Assembly (NCBI GenBank): GCA_965238215.1
Contig: OZ250180.1
Span: 2,790,001 to 2,854,000 of the forward strand
From: JAPULR01 sp965238215
Lineage (GTDB): Bacteria; Chloroflexota; Dehalococcoidia; Lucifugimonadales; GCA-2712585
Direction of reading: 5' to 3'
DNA: 64,000 nt
A model generated the notes under the pieces. It saw nothing but the letters and a program-made list of their open reading frames with translations. It searched no databases and had not been told where the DNA came from. Positions within the stretch are counted from its first letter, which is position 1, and each line of letters starts with the position of its first letter. The position numbers were made by a program, and so were the translations under genes. Below are positions 8,463 through 17,010 of the stretch, piece by piece.

Positions 8463-8510
8463 AGCGGTTGCTCCTTGGGAATCTATTTGGGGAACGTAAG
8501 AGTTGAACAC

Positions 8511-8889
8511 ACTACTGTCAAGTTTATTGAGTACGTGTATCCATTGTAATTCGTCTGCGTTGTGTGTCAGGTTCGAGTAGCCACGGTAACTATTACAGTC
8601 ACCTTATGAACAGCTGTCCGAGATTAAGGCGGAGGGGCATCGTGTCCCCTTGTGGTCGCCCGTCACATCTGACTAACCCCTACGCAGGGGAGGTTCGCGA
8701 ACCTCCCATCCCCCCTCCTCCTCCGTCGTCCTCGCGGATGCGAGGGCCCATCTTCATCCCTTCCCGGCCCCCATCACAACGCCATCGGCACCATCTTCGA
8801 ACCCATCATCACCTCATCCCAAGTAAGCAACGGCACGTCATGAACAACGCCCGCCCCCACCACGCATCCCCTCCTCGTCCCCTCCCCCA
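8511..8889. repeat. Intergenic stretch with dispersed repeats
   Basis: No gene is supported. About 8640-8765 contains the CTTGTGGTCGCC motif, a palindrome centred on GAGGTTCGCGAACCTC (about 8691-8706) and a CTCGCGGATGCGAGGGCCCATC hairpin repeat. Reading frames here are repeat translations. Confidence 0.65.
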
Positions 8890-8918
8890 TTGACAGAATC
8901 GCCTTCCTCCCCTACATT
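8890..8918 (+). promoter_or_regulatory. Sigma-70-type promoter
   Basis: Perfect TTGACA (8890-8895), 17-base spacer, TACATT (8913-8918). It drives the small membrane protein gene that follows and rules out translation starts upstream of about 8925. Confidence 0.65.
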
Positions 8919-9001
8919 CCAACCGCAAATCCCGAAAACAGGCCCAAAAGAAGGGAAACATCATCAGAGAACCGGAACCCAGGGAATCCATCTGGACCGC
9001 C

Positions 9002-9406
9002 TTGGCGGAAACCAAACATTGGTACCTGGGAATCTTCACCATCCTTTCAATCTCCAGCGAAGCCGTGGTCATCAGTGGAGAGATAGGGCAGCATCAAGGT
9101 ATAATAGAAACGTGGCGCGCCGTCCTGGGCCCCTCCGCCGACGTGATGGCAGCCTCCGCCGGCGCCGCCTACGCCCTAACCGAATTGGGGAGGAACGCAG
9201 TGGTAATAGCCAAGTCCCTGGAAAAGTGGCTGGAAGACCGTCGAAAGAAGCGCTTGGAAGCTGCTCGCCAAGAAGGCCTGTCAAAAGGCCGTGAAGAAGG
9301 CCGCCAAGAAAATCAGAAAGCGTGGGCCCAATGGAACGCCCGCCGGGAGGCCGCCGCCGCCCGCGGCGAGATATTCACCGAGCTGCCCCCCAACGAAATG
9401 GTGTAA
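9002..9406 (+). CDS. Hypothetical small membrane protein with charged coiled-coil tail
   Basis: I do not recognise a named family. From TTG 9002 it gives 134 residues: two moderately hydrophobic segments (about 7-27 and 43-70), then a highly charged, Arg/Glu/Ala/Gln-rich helical tail (about 70-125) likely to be cytoplasmic coiled coil. The start is uncertain. The frame is open back to 8894 with no ATG or GTG. The best Shine-Dalgarno-like sequence (GAAGGG near 8950) sits before an in-frame ATC pair at 8960-8965, so a rare ATC start is possible. Confidence 0.6.
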   Translation: MAETKHWYLGIFTILSISSEAVVISGEIGQHQGIIETWRAVLGPSADVMAASAGAAYALTELGRNAVVIAKSLEKWLEDRRKKRLEAARQEGLSKGREEGRQENQKAWAQWNARREAAAARGEIFTELPPNEMV

Positions 9407-9587
9407 CAACCCCCTTCCCCCGTATCGGCATCCCTTGTTCCCCCCACCTATGCCACCTCCCCATTGCCCAAATTCCCCACCCCCTGCTACCCTTCCCCCA
9501 TGTCCTCACACAACCAACGCCCATCCTACGCCGCTGCATCAACGGAAAACCAGGCTTCAATCCCCTCTCGTTTGCCCGACTTTTTTT

Positions 9588-9700
9588 GAAACGAGTCCCA
9601 CGCCTGATTTCCACCCTCTCAGGCACGAACTCGATTTCCAAAACGAGTCCCTCCCACGCCTGGCAACCCTGAAACGAGTCCTCCTATTCCCCACTCGTTC
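9588..9700. other. Palindromic non-coding element, copy A
   Basis: Begins with GAAACGAGT (9588) and ends with ACTCGTTC (9693-9700), giving short terminal inverted repeats. A central inverted repeat ACTCGATTT-CC-AAAACGAGT lies at 9629-9648, and a further hairpin pairs 9671-9679 with 9693-9700. CACGCCTG occurs twice inside. A related element with the same order of parts lies at 50553-50690. No coding frame is conserved between the copies. The rest of 9407-9809 holds pyrimidine-rich sequence and no gene. Confidence 0.7.
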
Positions 9701-9809
9701 TCAATACTAAATCTCAATTACCCACTATCCACCATCTTCTTCCAAACAATGGATGCTTCAACACCCAAAATGTAGTATATTGTTGAGAAATCCCTCCCTC
9801 GGAGGCCCT

Positions 9810-11006
9810 ATGGAATACAACCTCGTTTCCGGCGACTCCCACGTTGACATGAGCTGGCTCCCCGGCAACCTCTTCATCGATAACGCCCCCCAATCCCTCA
9901 AAGACCGCATGCCCCACGTGACCGAAACCGACGAAGGCGAGCGTTGGGTCGTCGGCGACCAGGTCTTGGGCGTCGCCGGAGGCGCGGGCTTCAGCTTCCT
10001 CCCCACCCTCAAAAACCGCTTCCGCCGCATGGACCGCATGATAGAAATGGGCTTCCTCGACGGCATGGAACAGGGCAGGTACCACCCCACCGACCCTGAC
10101 CTACGCACCAAGGACATGGCCATGGACGGCGTCGACGCCGAAGTCCTTTATGGCATGACCTCCGCCGGCATTCGCATCAAAGACCCGGAAATCGTTGACG
10201 CCACCTTCCGCGCCTACAACGACTGGGTTACCGACTTCTGCAATCAACGTCCCGGCCGCTGGTATGCCCTGGCCTGCGTTCCCGTCCATGACCCGACTGT
10301 TGCCGCCAAAGAACTACGGCGCGTCGCCGCCCTCGGCCTCCGTGGGTCCGACCTTTACGTCGGCGGGACCGTTAAGCCCATCTACGTCCGGGACGGCTAC
10401 TGGGACCCCCTCTGGGAAGCCGCCGCTGAGACTCAGATGCCCATATCCTTCCACATCGGCGGCGGCGGTGGACTCAAAGTCCAGCCCCCGGAGGAAGACG
10501 CCGATTTCTCCAAGGCCTACCTCTCCGACACCCCTTCCCAAAACCAGCTGGCTTTCCAGGGCACAAGCGCCCCCCTCGGCCAGCTTGCCGGCTCCGAATG
10601 GCTCGTCAGCATCATCATGAGCGGCGCCTGCCAGCGCTTCCCCGACTTCCAATTCGTCCTCGGCGAATGCGGCGCCGGCTGGGTCCCCTTCGTAATCGAG
10701 CGCATGGACATCAAATACACCGACGGGATGCTCGACGAAAAATTCGACCCGCCCCTCGACCTTAAGCCCAGCCAATACTGGTACCGGCAAGGCGCCACCA
10801 CCTTCCAGCAGGACCCCTGCGTTGGCCACATGGCGGACTACATCGGCGTCGACAACCTCATCTGGGGTTCCGACTACCCGCACCCCGACGGCGTTTGGCC
10901 CGACTCCCGACAAGTCATCGAGAATACCATGGGCCAGCTGGACAAGGACGCCATCCGCAAGATCACCTGCCAGAACGCCGTCGACCTGTACCGTATGGGC
11001 CAATAA
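9810..11006 (+). CDS. TIM-barrel amidohydrolase (amidohydrolase_2 / COG2159 type)
   Basis: 398 residues. ATG 9810 is preferred to upstream starts because GGAGG lies 7 bases before it. It carries the N-terminal metal motif SGDSHVD (residues 7-13), a mid-barrel His (ISFHIGGGGG), LGECGAGWVPFVIERMD and the C-terminal WGSDYPHPDG, whose Asp is the usual catalytic residue. Relatives are decarboxylases or hydrolases of aromatic-type acids (ACMSD-like), but the substrate is unknown. It is the most divergent of four paralogues in the window and precedes the next by 26 bases, so the two are probably one operon. Confidence 0.85.
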   Translation: MEYNLVSGDSHVDMSWLPGNLFIDNAPQSLKDRMPHVTETDEGERWVVGDQVLGVAGGAGFSFLPTLKNRFRRMDRMIEMGFLDGMEQGRYHPTDPDLRTKDMAMDGVDAEVLYGMTSAGIRIKDPEIVDATFRAYNDWVTDFCNQRPGRWYALACVPVHDPTVAAKELRRVAALGLRGSDLYVGGTVKPIYVRDGYWDPLWEAAAETQMPISFHIGGGGGLKVQPPEEDADFSKAYLSDTPSQNQLAFQGTSAPLGQLAGSEWLVSIIMSGACQRFPDFQFVLGECGAGWVPFVIERMDIKYTDGMLDEKFDPPLDLKPSQYWYRQGATTFQQDPCVGHMADYIGVDNLIWGSDYPHPDGVWPDSRQVIENTMGQLDKDAIRKITCQNAVDLYRMGQ

Positions 11007-11032
11007 CACATCACTCGCTAGGAGGAACAGCC

Positions 11033-12178
11033 ATGTATAAAGGATTCAAAGTCATCGACGGAGACGGTCACATGTACGAACCTGTCGACATGTGGGACCG
11101 GTACGTGGAACCGGAATTCCACGCCGACCGTCCCATAATCGACCGGGTTTGGGAGCGGTCCCTCCTCACCTACAAGAGCACCGAGCATATACCGGGCAAC
11201 CAGTTCGCCGGCGCTCTCCGCGCCAAGACCCTCACCCAGGACATCCCCGTCCGCTTCACCCACGGCTACAACAACTGGTGGAGCGTCGAGAGCCGCATCG
11301 AGGATATGGACCGCGTCGGCTGGGACCTTCAGGTCTGCCTGGCCACCAACGCCCAGGTGGCCATGACCGTCTCATTCACCAACGCCCCCCTCGGCGCAGC
11401 CCTCTCCCGCGCCTACAACAACTGGGCCTATGAATTCTGCGCCACCAACCCCGATAGGCTGAAGTTTGTCGCCATCGTCCCCGGTGGCAACATCGACGAA
11501 TTCGTCAAGGAGTCCCGCCGCGCCGTCGGAGAGCTCGGCGCCGTTTCCCTCCAGATGCCCAAGCCCGTCGACGGGACCTGGTGGCACCAGCCCGATTACG
11601 ATCCCCTCTGGCAGGCCGCCGAAGAACTGGACTTCCCCCTCTCCCTCCACGGCGGCGGCCCCGGCGGTCCCCAGTCATCCGACCGCTACAACCAGTTGGA
11701 CGGAGCCTTCCGCGCCCTCTCCCAGGCCATCGGATTCCCCTTTGAAAACATGATCTCCATCGGCCATTTCATGTACGGCGGAATCCTTGACCGCTTCCCC
11801 AAAATGCGAATCTCCATCCTGGAGGGCAACGCCGGCTGGGTCCCCTTCTGGCTCAACAGACTGGAGAAGTGCTGCGAAGGCCGCCAGTCCGTCTTCTTCG
11901 ACGAGACGCCCCTCAAGGCCACCCCGCAAGAATACTTCGCCCGCCAGTGCTTCGTAGCCGCCGACGCCGACGAGCCCTCCATCGGGTTCGTCATCAACTA
12001 CGTTGGCGACGACAACATCATCTTCAACACCGACTACCCCCACCCCGACGCTCCCGCTCCCGAAGAGCCCGTCCCCAACATGCTGGAGCAGCCCATTTCC
12101 GAGGAGTCGAAGCGGAAGATCCTCTGGGACAACTCCGTCGGCCTCTACGGCTCCCGCCTCCTCAGCGGCAGAAACTAA
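11033..12178 (+). CDS. TIM-barrel amidohydrolase, paralogue 2
   Basis: 381 residues from ATG 11033, with AGGAGGA 7 bases upstream. It starts with the paralogue signature KVIDGDGHMYEPVDMW (metal-site His in DGDGH). SLHGGGPGG, LEGNAGWVPFWLNRLE and NTDYPHPDAP follow, ending in the shared ILWDNSVGLYG. Same fold and probable chemistry as the genes at 9810, 12257 and 18982; closest to 18982 by eye, sharing VEPEFH/VEAEFH, NNWWS.ESR and LEGNAGW.PFW. No signal peptide, so cytoplasmic. Confidence 0.85.
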   Translation: MYKGFKVIDGDGHMYEPVDMWDRYVEPEFHADRPIIDRVWERSLLTYKSTEHIPGNQFAGALRAKTLTQDIPVRFTHGYNNWWSVESRIEDMDRVGWDLQVCLATNAQVAMTVSFTNAPLGAALSRAYNNWAYEFCATNPDRLKFVAIVPGGNIDEFVKESRRAVGELGAVSLQMPKPVDGTWWHQPDYDPLWQAAEELDFPLSLHGGGPGGPQSSDRYNQLDGAFRALSQAIGFPFENMISIGHFMYGGILDRFPKMRISILEGNAGWVPFWLNRLEKCCEGRQSVFFDETPLKATPQEYFARQCFVAADADEPSIGFVINYVGDDNIIFNTDYPHPDAPAPEEPVPNMLEQPISEESKRKILWDNSVGLYGSRLLSGRN

Positions 12179-12197
12179 CAACCCCACTCCCCAATCC

Positions 12198-12226
12198 GTA
12201 GGGGCGGGTTTCAAACCCGCCCCTAC
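12198..12226. repeat. REP-like perfect palindrome (GTAGGGGC family)
   Basis: A 29-base palindrome with 14-base arms around a single central C, running from GTAGGGGCGGG to CCCGCCCCTAC. It lies between two amidohydrolase genes. Family members at 13445, 13956, 24747 and about 33733 differ by paired changes that keep the stem. Confidence 0.8.
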
Positions 12227-12256
12227 ACTGCATAACCACCAAAAAAGGAGAAACCC

Positions 12257-13399
12257 ATGAGACAGGGCTTGAAAGTCATTGACGGCGACGGTCATCTGCA
12301 GGAACCCATGGACATGTGGGAGAACTACATGCCCCAGGCCTTCGCCCACCGCGCCCCAAACATCATCGGTCACACCGGAAAGATTATCCACAAGTACGGC
12401 CCCTGCGAGATCTATCCGGAAGGCAAGGTCATCGCCTCCGATGAGTCCACTTTCAGGCACATGGAAGAGCGCTACGGCGAGGCATATAGGACCTGGTGGT
12501 CCATGCCGGAACGGCTAAAGGACATGGACCAGGAGGGCATCGACATGGCCGTAGCCTTCCCCACTAATTGCCAGCTCCTCGGCTCCAATGTCTGGGCCAA
12601 AGACCCCGAGCTTCACGCCGCCCTCGTAACCGCCTACAACAACTGGGCAATCGACTACTGCAGCGACTCCGGAGGGCGCGTCAAGGCCATCGCCCACGCC
12701 ACCTCCAAAGACGCAGAAGTCGGCGTGGCGGAGATCTACCGCATGGCCGAATCCCCCCACATCGCGGGCATCTTCCACCCCTCAATGGAGATTGACAATT
12801 CCTGGGGCGACGAGGCATACGAACCCTTCTGGCAGGCCATCGAGGAAACCGGCATCCCCGTATGCTGGCACGGCAGCGCCTCCCACCCCCTTGCCCAATC
12901 CTTCGATCCCATCAGGAAGAAGTACGGCGCCCTCAACCACGCCCTCATGCACCCCGTCGGCGCGATGCTCGCCCTCGGCGGCATGATCTACGGCGGCGTC
13001 CTGGAAAAGTACCCGAACCTCAAGGCCGCCTTCTACGAGTCAAACGCCGGCTGGCTCCCCTTCTGGCTCGCCCGTCTCGACGACCACACGGAAGGGCGTC
13101 AGGGCGTCTTCCTCCGTGCCCACGCAGAATCCAACGGCAGTGTCGGTTTGACGCCCACCGAATACTTCAAGCGACAGTGCTTCATCGCCTGCGACGCCGA
13201 CGAGGGCGCTCTCAAGCAGGCCGTGGAGTACATGGACGGCGAGAACATCATCTTCAACACCGACTACCCCCATCCCGACGCTCCCTTCCCCGGCGCCGTA
13301 GACGCCTTCCTCGACCAGCCCATCTCCAGGAAGCACATGAAGAAGATCCTCTGGGACAACTCCGTCCGCCTCTACGGCGACAAGATCCCCCAAGCCTAA
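12257..13399 (+). CDS. TIM-barrel amidohydrolase, paralogue 3
   Basis: 380 residues; ATG with AAAAGGAG upstream. It has KVIDGDGHLQEPMDMW at the N-terminus, CWHGSASHP in the barrel, YESNAGWLPFWLARLDDHTEG and NTDYPHPDAPFPG near the end, then ILWDNSVRLYGDK. All metal-site positions expected for amidohydrolase_2 proteins are present. It follows paralogue 2 after a 78-base gap holding the REP palindrome. The tandem arrangement points to local duplication followed by divergence in substrate range. Confidence 0.85.
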   Translation: MRQGLKVIDGDGHLQEPMDMWENYMPQAFAHRAPNIIGHTGKIIHKYGPCEIYPEGKVIASDESTFRHMEERYGEAYRTWWSMPERLKDMDQEGIDMAVAFPTNCQLLGSNVWAKDPELHAALVTAYNNWAIDYCSDSGGRVKAIAHATSKDAEVGVAEIYRMAESPHIAGIFHPSMEIDNSWGDEAYEPFWQAIEETGIPVCWHGSASHPLAQSFDPIRKKYGALNHALMHPVGAMLALGGMIYGGVLEKYPNLKAAFYESNAGWLPFWLARLDDHTEGRQGVFLRAHAESNGSVGLTPTEYFKRQCFIACDADEGALKQAVEYMDGENIIFNTDYPHPDAPFPGAVDAFLDQPISRKHMKKILWDNSVRLYGDKIPQA

Positions 13400-13444
13400 C
13401 CCCAACCCCCATTGTCTTCGCGGATGCGGGGACCCATTTCCCCG

Positions 13445-13471
13445 TAGGGGCTGGTTTCAAACCAGCCCCTA
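13445..13471. repeat. REP-like palindrome (GTAGGGGC family)
   Basis: Near-perfect palindrome, TAGGGGCTGG arm, TTTCAAA centre, CCAGCCCCTA arm. Compared with 12198-12226 a G-C pair in the stem is replaced by a T-A pair. A GATGCGGGGACCCAT-type repeat lies just upstream (about 13420-13436). Confidence 0.75.
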
Positions 13472-13544
13472 TTTGGGATCGGCCCACGCATTCTGTGCGC
13501 AGCGAAGAACCTTCTCGTCCTTCAGCCTAGTGCGCACGAGTACC

Positions 13545-13907
13545 TTAACCATCGAGCATAGCCTCGATTTTGCCTATCAACTGCTCGACCCGGTTAATGT
13601 TCAGGGCAACCCTACTAGCCTCGTAGGTGTTTTCGTAGAAGTTGACGTGGAGCCCATTGGCAACTACGAACAGATCGTGGATCTCCTGGTCGTTGGCCTC
13701 GTTGGCGAGATCCCTGGCGACATCCCAAAGGTATCTATGCGCATCGTGATTCCATTCTCGCATCTGTGCGGCGGCCTTGACCATCTGCGCTGTCGCCCCC
13801 CACGCCTTCTCCGACGCCTGACGCAAGTCACCGGCCCCAAGTTCTGTTTGGGCCTGGGCCAGCAGGCGGCGGCTGGCCTCACGATATGTCACAACTAGAG
13901 TAGTCAT
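13545..13907 (-). CDS. PaREP1/HEPN-like protein
   Basis: 120 residues from ATG 13907. All-helical protein resembling PaREP1-family members of the HEPN superfamily: LLAQAQTELGAGDLRQASEKAWGATAQ near the N-terminus (given as two helices) and AANGLHVNFYENTYEA near the C-terminus. HEPN proteins are often nucleic-acid-binding or RNase partners of nucleotidyltransferases, but no MNT gene is adjacent and the R-x4-6-H RNase motif is not obvious. The start could instead be ATG 13928, which has GAGGG upstream; TATAAT immediately before that ATG may be a -10 box. Opposite strand to the flanking amidohydrolases. Confidence 0.65.
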   Translation of the reverse strand: MTTLVVTYREASRRLLAQAQTELGAGDLRQASEKAWGATAQMVKAAAQMREWNHDAHRYLWDVARDLANEANDQEIHDLFVVANGLHVNFYENTYEASRVALNINRVEQLIGKIEAMLDG

Positions 13908-13955
13908 AGCAGCTATTCGTGGCACCATTATAACCCTCAAGCGAGTCAAACGTAG

Positions 13956-13975
13956 GGGCGGTTCGCGAACCGCCC
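13956..13975. repeat. REP-like palindrome (GGTTCGCGAACC variant)
   Basis: Perfect 20-base palindrome GGGCGGTTCGCGAACCGCCC, preceded by CGTAG. Stem variant of the GTAGGGGC family with CGCG in place of the TTTCAAA centre. It lies just upstream of the PaREP1-like gene. Confidence 0.75.
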
Positions 13976-14006
13976 AGCCTCATTCGACCAACACCGGACC
14001 AACAAG

Positions 14007-14041
14007 AAGGGGCCTCGCCTTTAAGTCAGGCGAGGCCCCTT
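14007..14041 (-). terminator. Rho-independent terminator of the binding-protein gene
   Basis: Perfect 14-base stem (arms 14007-14020 and 14028-14041) around a 7-base loop. On the minus strand it follows the stop at 14071 by about 30 bases and is followed by TTCTTGTT. Confidence 0.8.
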
Positions 14042-14070
14042 CGGTGTTTCCGATCTTTACGAGCTATCCG

Positions 14071-15912
14071 CTACTGGTACACCGGCACCGTAAACTCGTG
14101 ATGGCGGCTGGGACCGAAGTGAATCTGGTCCGAGGTGTAATCGGCTACTATCCCGGGATTGACCGCCACCTCCGCCCTCACCCAGAAGAGCGGTATGGCC
14201 CAGTAGTAGTTGTAGAACCACTCGCCAATCGCCTGCGTCGCCAGCTTCCTGGCGTCCGCGTCCACAATCATCTCCCAAGCCTCCGTCAAGGCCACCAACT
14301 CCTCGTCGGCGGGAGCGTTAATGCTTCCGTATGGCGCGCCCTGGATGGCCCGTATCCACTGGAAGTCCGCCACCGCCGAGCCGCGGAACAACAGTATCTT
14401 GTTCCTGGCGTCCTTCGTCCTATAGGTCGTCGCCAAGTCGCCGAAGTTAGTCTCCCGTAGATGCGGACGCAATCCAATGGCCTCGAAGTACGGCGACATG
14501 GCTTCGCCGATCTCCGGAGCCTCCGGTATGCCCGGCATCTTCGCCAAGATGAATTCGAAGTCGAACCCCTCCGGGTATCCCGCTTCCGCCAGCAAGGCCT
14601 TGGCCCTGTCCGGGTCGTAGGGATAAGCGTTCCACTTGTAGATGTCCTGGTAGGGCTTGATGCCCGGCACAGGCATGGGCAGCGACTTGCCCTCGTAGAA
14701 CACCTGGTTGATGGTATCCCGGTCTATGGCCAGGTTCATGGCCTCCCTCACCCGCACGTCCGTCATCGGCTCGCTCGGGTCTCGCTCGTCCTCATAGTAG
14801 AGTCCGCCGATGATAGTGACCAGCGCGAAGCTGGGGTTGGTGCTGGGCACCCTCAGGTAGCCCCGCTCCACCACCGTCGGCATCAGCGACTGTGCGACGG
14901 CGGCAATGTGCGCCTCATTCGTCAGCAGCATGGCCATGCGCGTGGCATCCTCAAGGACGTAGAAGATCTGCAGCTCGGGGAACTCCGGCGTTTTCCGCCA
15001 GTGATCTTCCACCCGCTCGTAGAGAATGTACTGGTTGGTCCTGAATTCCACAAAAGTGAAGGGTCCGGTGCCGATGGGGCTGTCCTCGTAGCCATCCTCG
15101 CCTACCTGGTCGAAGTGATCGCGGCTGCTAATCATGAAGATGTTCTGGCCGCCCATCTGGTAGTCCGTGGTCACGTCCACCTTGCCCTGGTTGAACGTAA
15201 TGTCGTAGTCGCCGTTGATGTCGAAGTCGTCCACCGTCATCCCTTTGCAGCAGGGAGAACCCCAAGGTCGCCCTTCCATCTGGTCCTGTTCAAAGGTGAA
15301 GACTATGTCCTTTGCGGTCACCTGGTAGGCCGTCGGCTGCTTGTTCTGGTAGAAGGGCACGCCCTGCCGGAGCTTGAAGTTCCAGGACATGCCGTCCGAG
15401 GCCATGGACCACTCTTCCGACAGCATCGGGTACAACTCTTGGGTTACCCGGTCGCTGCCCAGCAGCGTCTCGTACATGGGCGTCAACGGGCCGCCGGAAC
15501 TCTGGAATCCATTCCAGAAGACCGTCATCTGATGGGCCGGAGGCGTCATGCTCACCTTTAGACGGGAAACCACAATCTCAGGTGGCACAACCGCCGTAGG
15601 CGGCACGGTCCTGGTAACCTCCGGGGTAAGCCGGAACCCTTCCGTGGGCTCCGGCGTCGCAGTGGCGGTCGGCGCAGGCGGCGCCGTGGGAATGGCCGTT
15701 GCCACTGTAGTGGGTTGGGGAGCCATGGTAGCCACCGGCGTGGGTACCGGCGCCGCCGTCGATGTCGGGACAGGCGCAGGCGCAGGCGTTGCCCTCTGGA
15801 CTACAGGCGTAGGCGTGGGAGTTGGGGCCACTTCCACAGGCTCCTCTCCCCCTCTACATATAGAGCCGATTATAACCATTAACGCAACAATGCCAACTAG
15901 AATATGTAACAT
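14071..15912 (-). CDS. ABC transporter substrate-binding lipoprotein (SBP_bac_5, peptide/nickel type)
   Basis: 613 residues. The N-terminus is a hydrophobic signal ending IIGSIC (probable lipobox, Cys about 19). A long Pro/Thr/Ala/Val linker follows (about 25-105), then a family-5 extracellular solute-binding domain. Typical parts are TQELYPMLSEEWSMASDG, WNFKLRQGVPFYQNKQ, DSPIGTGPFTFVEF, VREAMNLAIDRDTINQ and DPDRAKALLAEAGYPEGF. It would capture peptides or other small organics outside the membrane. No permease or ATPase genes are adjacent, so it works with components encoded elsewhere. The linker is longer than usual and resembles that of the lipoprotein at 1580. Confidence 0.88.
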   Translation of the reverse strand: MLHILVGIVALMVIIGSICRGGEEPVEVAPTPTPTPVVQRATPAPAPVPTSTAAPVPTPVATMAPQPTTVATAIPTAPPAPTATATPEPTEGFRLTPEVTRTVPPTAVVPPEIVVSRLKVSMTPPAHQMTVFWNGFQSSGGPLTPMYETLLGSDRVTQELYPMLSEEWSMASDGMSWNFKLRQGVPFYQNKQPTAYQVTAKDIVFTFEQDQMEGRPWGSPCCKGMTVDDFDINGDYDITFNQGKVDVTTDYQMGGQNIFMISSRDHFDQVGEDGYEDSPIGTGPFTFVEFRTNQYILYERVEDHWRKTPEFPELQIFYVLEDATRMAMLLTNEAHIAAVAQSLMPTVVERGYLRVPSTNPSFALVTIIGGLYYEDERDPSEPMTDVRVREAMNLAIDRDTINQVFYEGKSLPMPVPGIKPYQDIYKWNAYPYDPDRAKALLAEAGYPEGFDFEFILAKMPGIPEAPEIGEAMSPYFEAIGLRPHLRETNFGDLATTYRTKDARNKILLFRGSAVADFQWIRAIQGAPYGSINAPADEELVALTEAWEMIVDADARKLATQAIGEWFYNYYWAIPLFWVRAEVAVNPGIVADYTSDQIHFGPSRHHEFTVPVYQ

Positions 15913-15984
15913 GTCCTTCTCAGACCTGCCCTTTCGTCAACGTTCAGCACAGCCCTACCGCCCGCATCATCAACTCGTCGCGGG

Positions 15985-16026
15985 CCTAGCGTGGCGGGGC
16001 GATTCTCTCCCGCCCGCCACGGCTAG
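15985..16026. repeat. Strong imperfect inverted repeat between divergent-tail genes
   Basis: CTAGC-GTGGCGGG pairs with CCCGCCAC-GGCTAGC across a 14-base loop. There is no T tract on either side, so it is not a classical terminator. The whole 15913-16251 gap holds no gene. Confidence 0.5.
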
Positions 16027-16251
16027 CTTTAGGGCCTAAGCTGATTCTAGGTTTGGGCATTTCTAGTTGTCAATAATTTATGTAACGTAGTTGATGCTAA
16101 CAATCGCCCCCAACGCTGCCATACTGCGAGAATATCCGTAGAATTTCCGCCGTCTCCGCATGGGATACAGACGCGCCTCAAGCCAGAGTCAGCCTCTACA
16201 GATCACCGCAGACAAGTGCCACCCACGCCATGTCTCTTCCCCAGGGAAAAA

Positions 16252-17010
16252 TCAACCCCGGCCCGTGTAGGGCATCTTCGTCGCCATAATGGTCATGAAC
16301 AATATATTGGTATCCAGCGGCAAATTCGCCATGTGCACCACCGCCTCCGCCACGTGCTCCGTCGCCATCACAGGCTCCACCCGCACCGACCCGTCCGCCT
16401 GCTCTATCCCCTCCTGCATTCGGGTCACCATTCGCGTATCGGCGTTCCCCACGTCTATCTGCCCGCAGGAGATGTTGTACTTCCTCCCGTCCAACGCCGT
16501 CGATTTCGTCAACCCCGTCATGGCGTGCTTGGTGGCCGTGTACGGCGCGGAGTTAGGTCGGGGCGTTTGAGCAGAAATAGACCCGTTGTTGATGATACGA
16601 CCACCCATCGGCTTCTGGCTTTTCATTATCCGCATAGCCGCCCGGGTGCACAGAAATGCCCCGTTCAGGTTCACGTCCACAACCTGCTTCCACTGCTGAA
16701 AGCTGAGCTCTTCCAGCGAAAGGGGCGCCGCCCCCATCCCCGCGTTGTTGAACAGTAGGTCAACCCGTCCAAACCGCTCCATAACCCGGGCGAACAGCGC
16801 CTCAACGTCATCGGGTTTGCCCACGTCCGCCCGGACAGCCAAAGCCCTGGACGTCGGCTCGCCCGATTCCTCAACCACTGACCGCAGCAGTTCCAGCCGG
16901 CGTCCGCACACCGCCACCGAAAAACCCTCGCGCCACAGCGCCAAGGCGGTGTGCCTGCCTATTCCCGTTCCGCCGCCCGTAACGACGGCAACCCTCGATT
17001 CTCTATTCAT
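16252..17010 (-). CDS. Short-chain dehydrogenase/reductase
   Basis: 252 residues, ATG with AAAGGG upstream. Classical SDR: NAD(P) motif TGGGTGIG (about 11-18), NNAGMG (about 89), a Ser in NNGSISAQ, and the YxxxK pair in YTATKHAMTGL. Arg-rich CGRRLELL after the second strand favours NADP. The substrate is unknown. It stands alone on the minus strand, with repeats upstream. Confidence 0.85.
   Translation of the reverse strand: MNRESRVAVVTGGGTGIGRHTALALWREGFSVAVCGRRLELLRSVVEESGEPTSRALAVRADVGKPDDVEALFARVMERFGRVDLLFNNAGMGAAPLSLEELSFQQWKQVVDVNLNGAFLCTRAAMRIMKSQKPMGGRIINNGSISAQTPRPNSAPYTATKHAMTGLTKSTALDGRKYNISCGQIDVGNADTRMVTRMQEGIEQADGSVRVEPVMATEHVAEAVVHMANLPLDTNILFMTIMATKMPYTGRG

Noticed and set aside
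8560..8600. GGTTCGAGT resembling a tRNA T-loop near 8571
   Set aside because: No acceptor stem, anticodon arm or D-loop can be placed around it. No other tRNA-like fold was found in the window.
13473..13898. Plus-strand open frame of 141 codons
   Set aside because: It is antisense to the PaREP1-like gene, whose helical pattern and conserved residues are more convincing.
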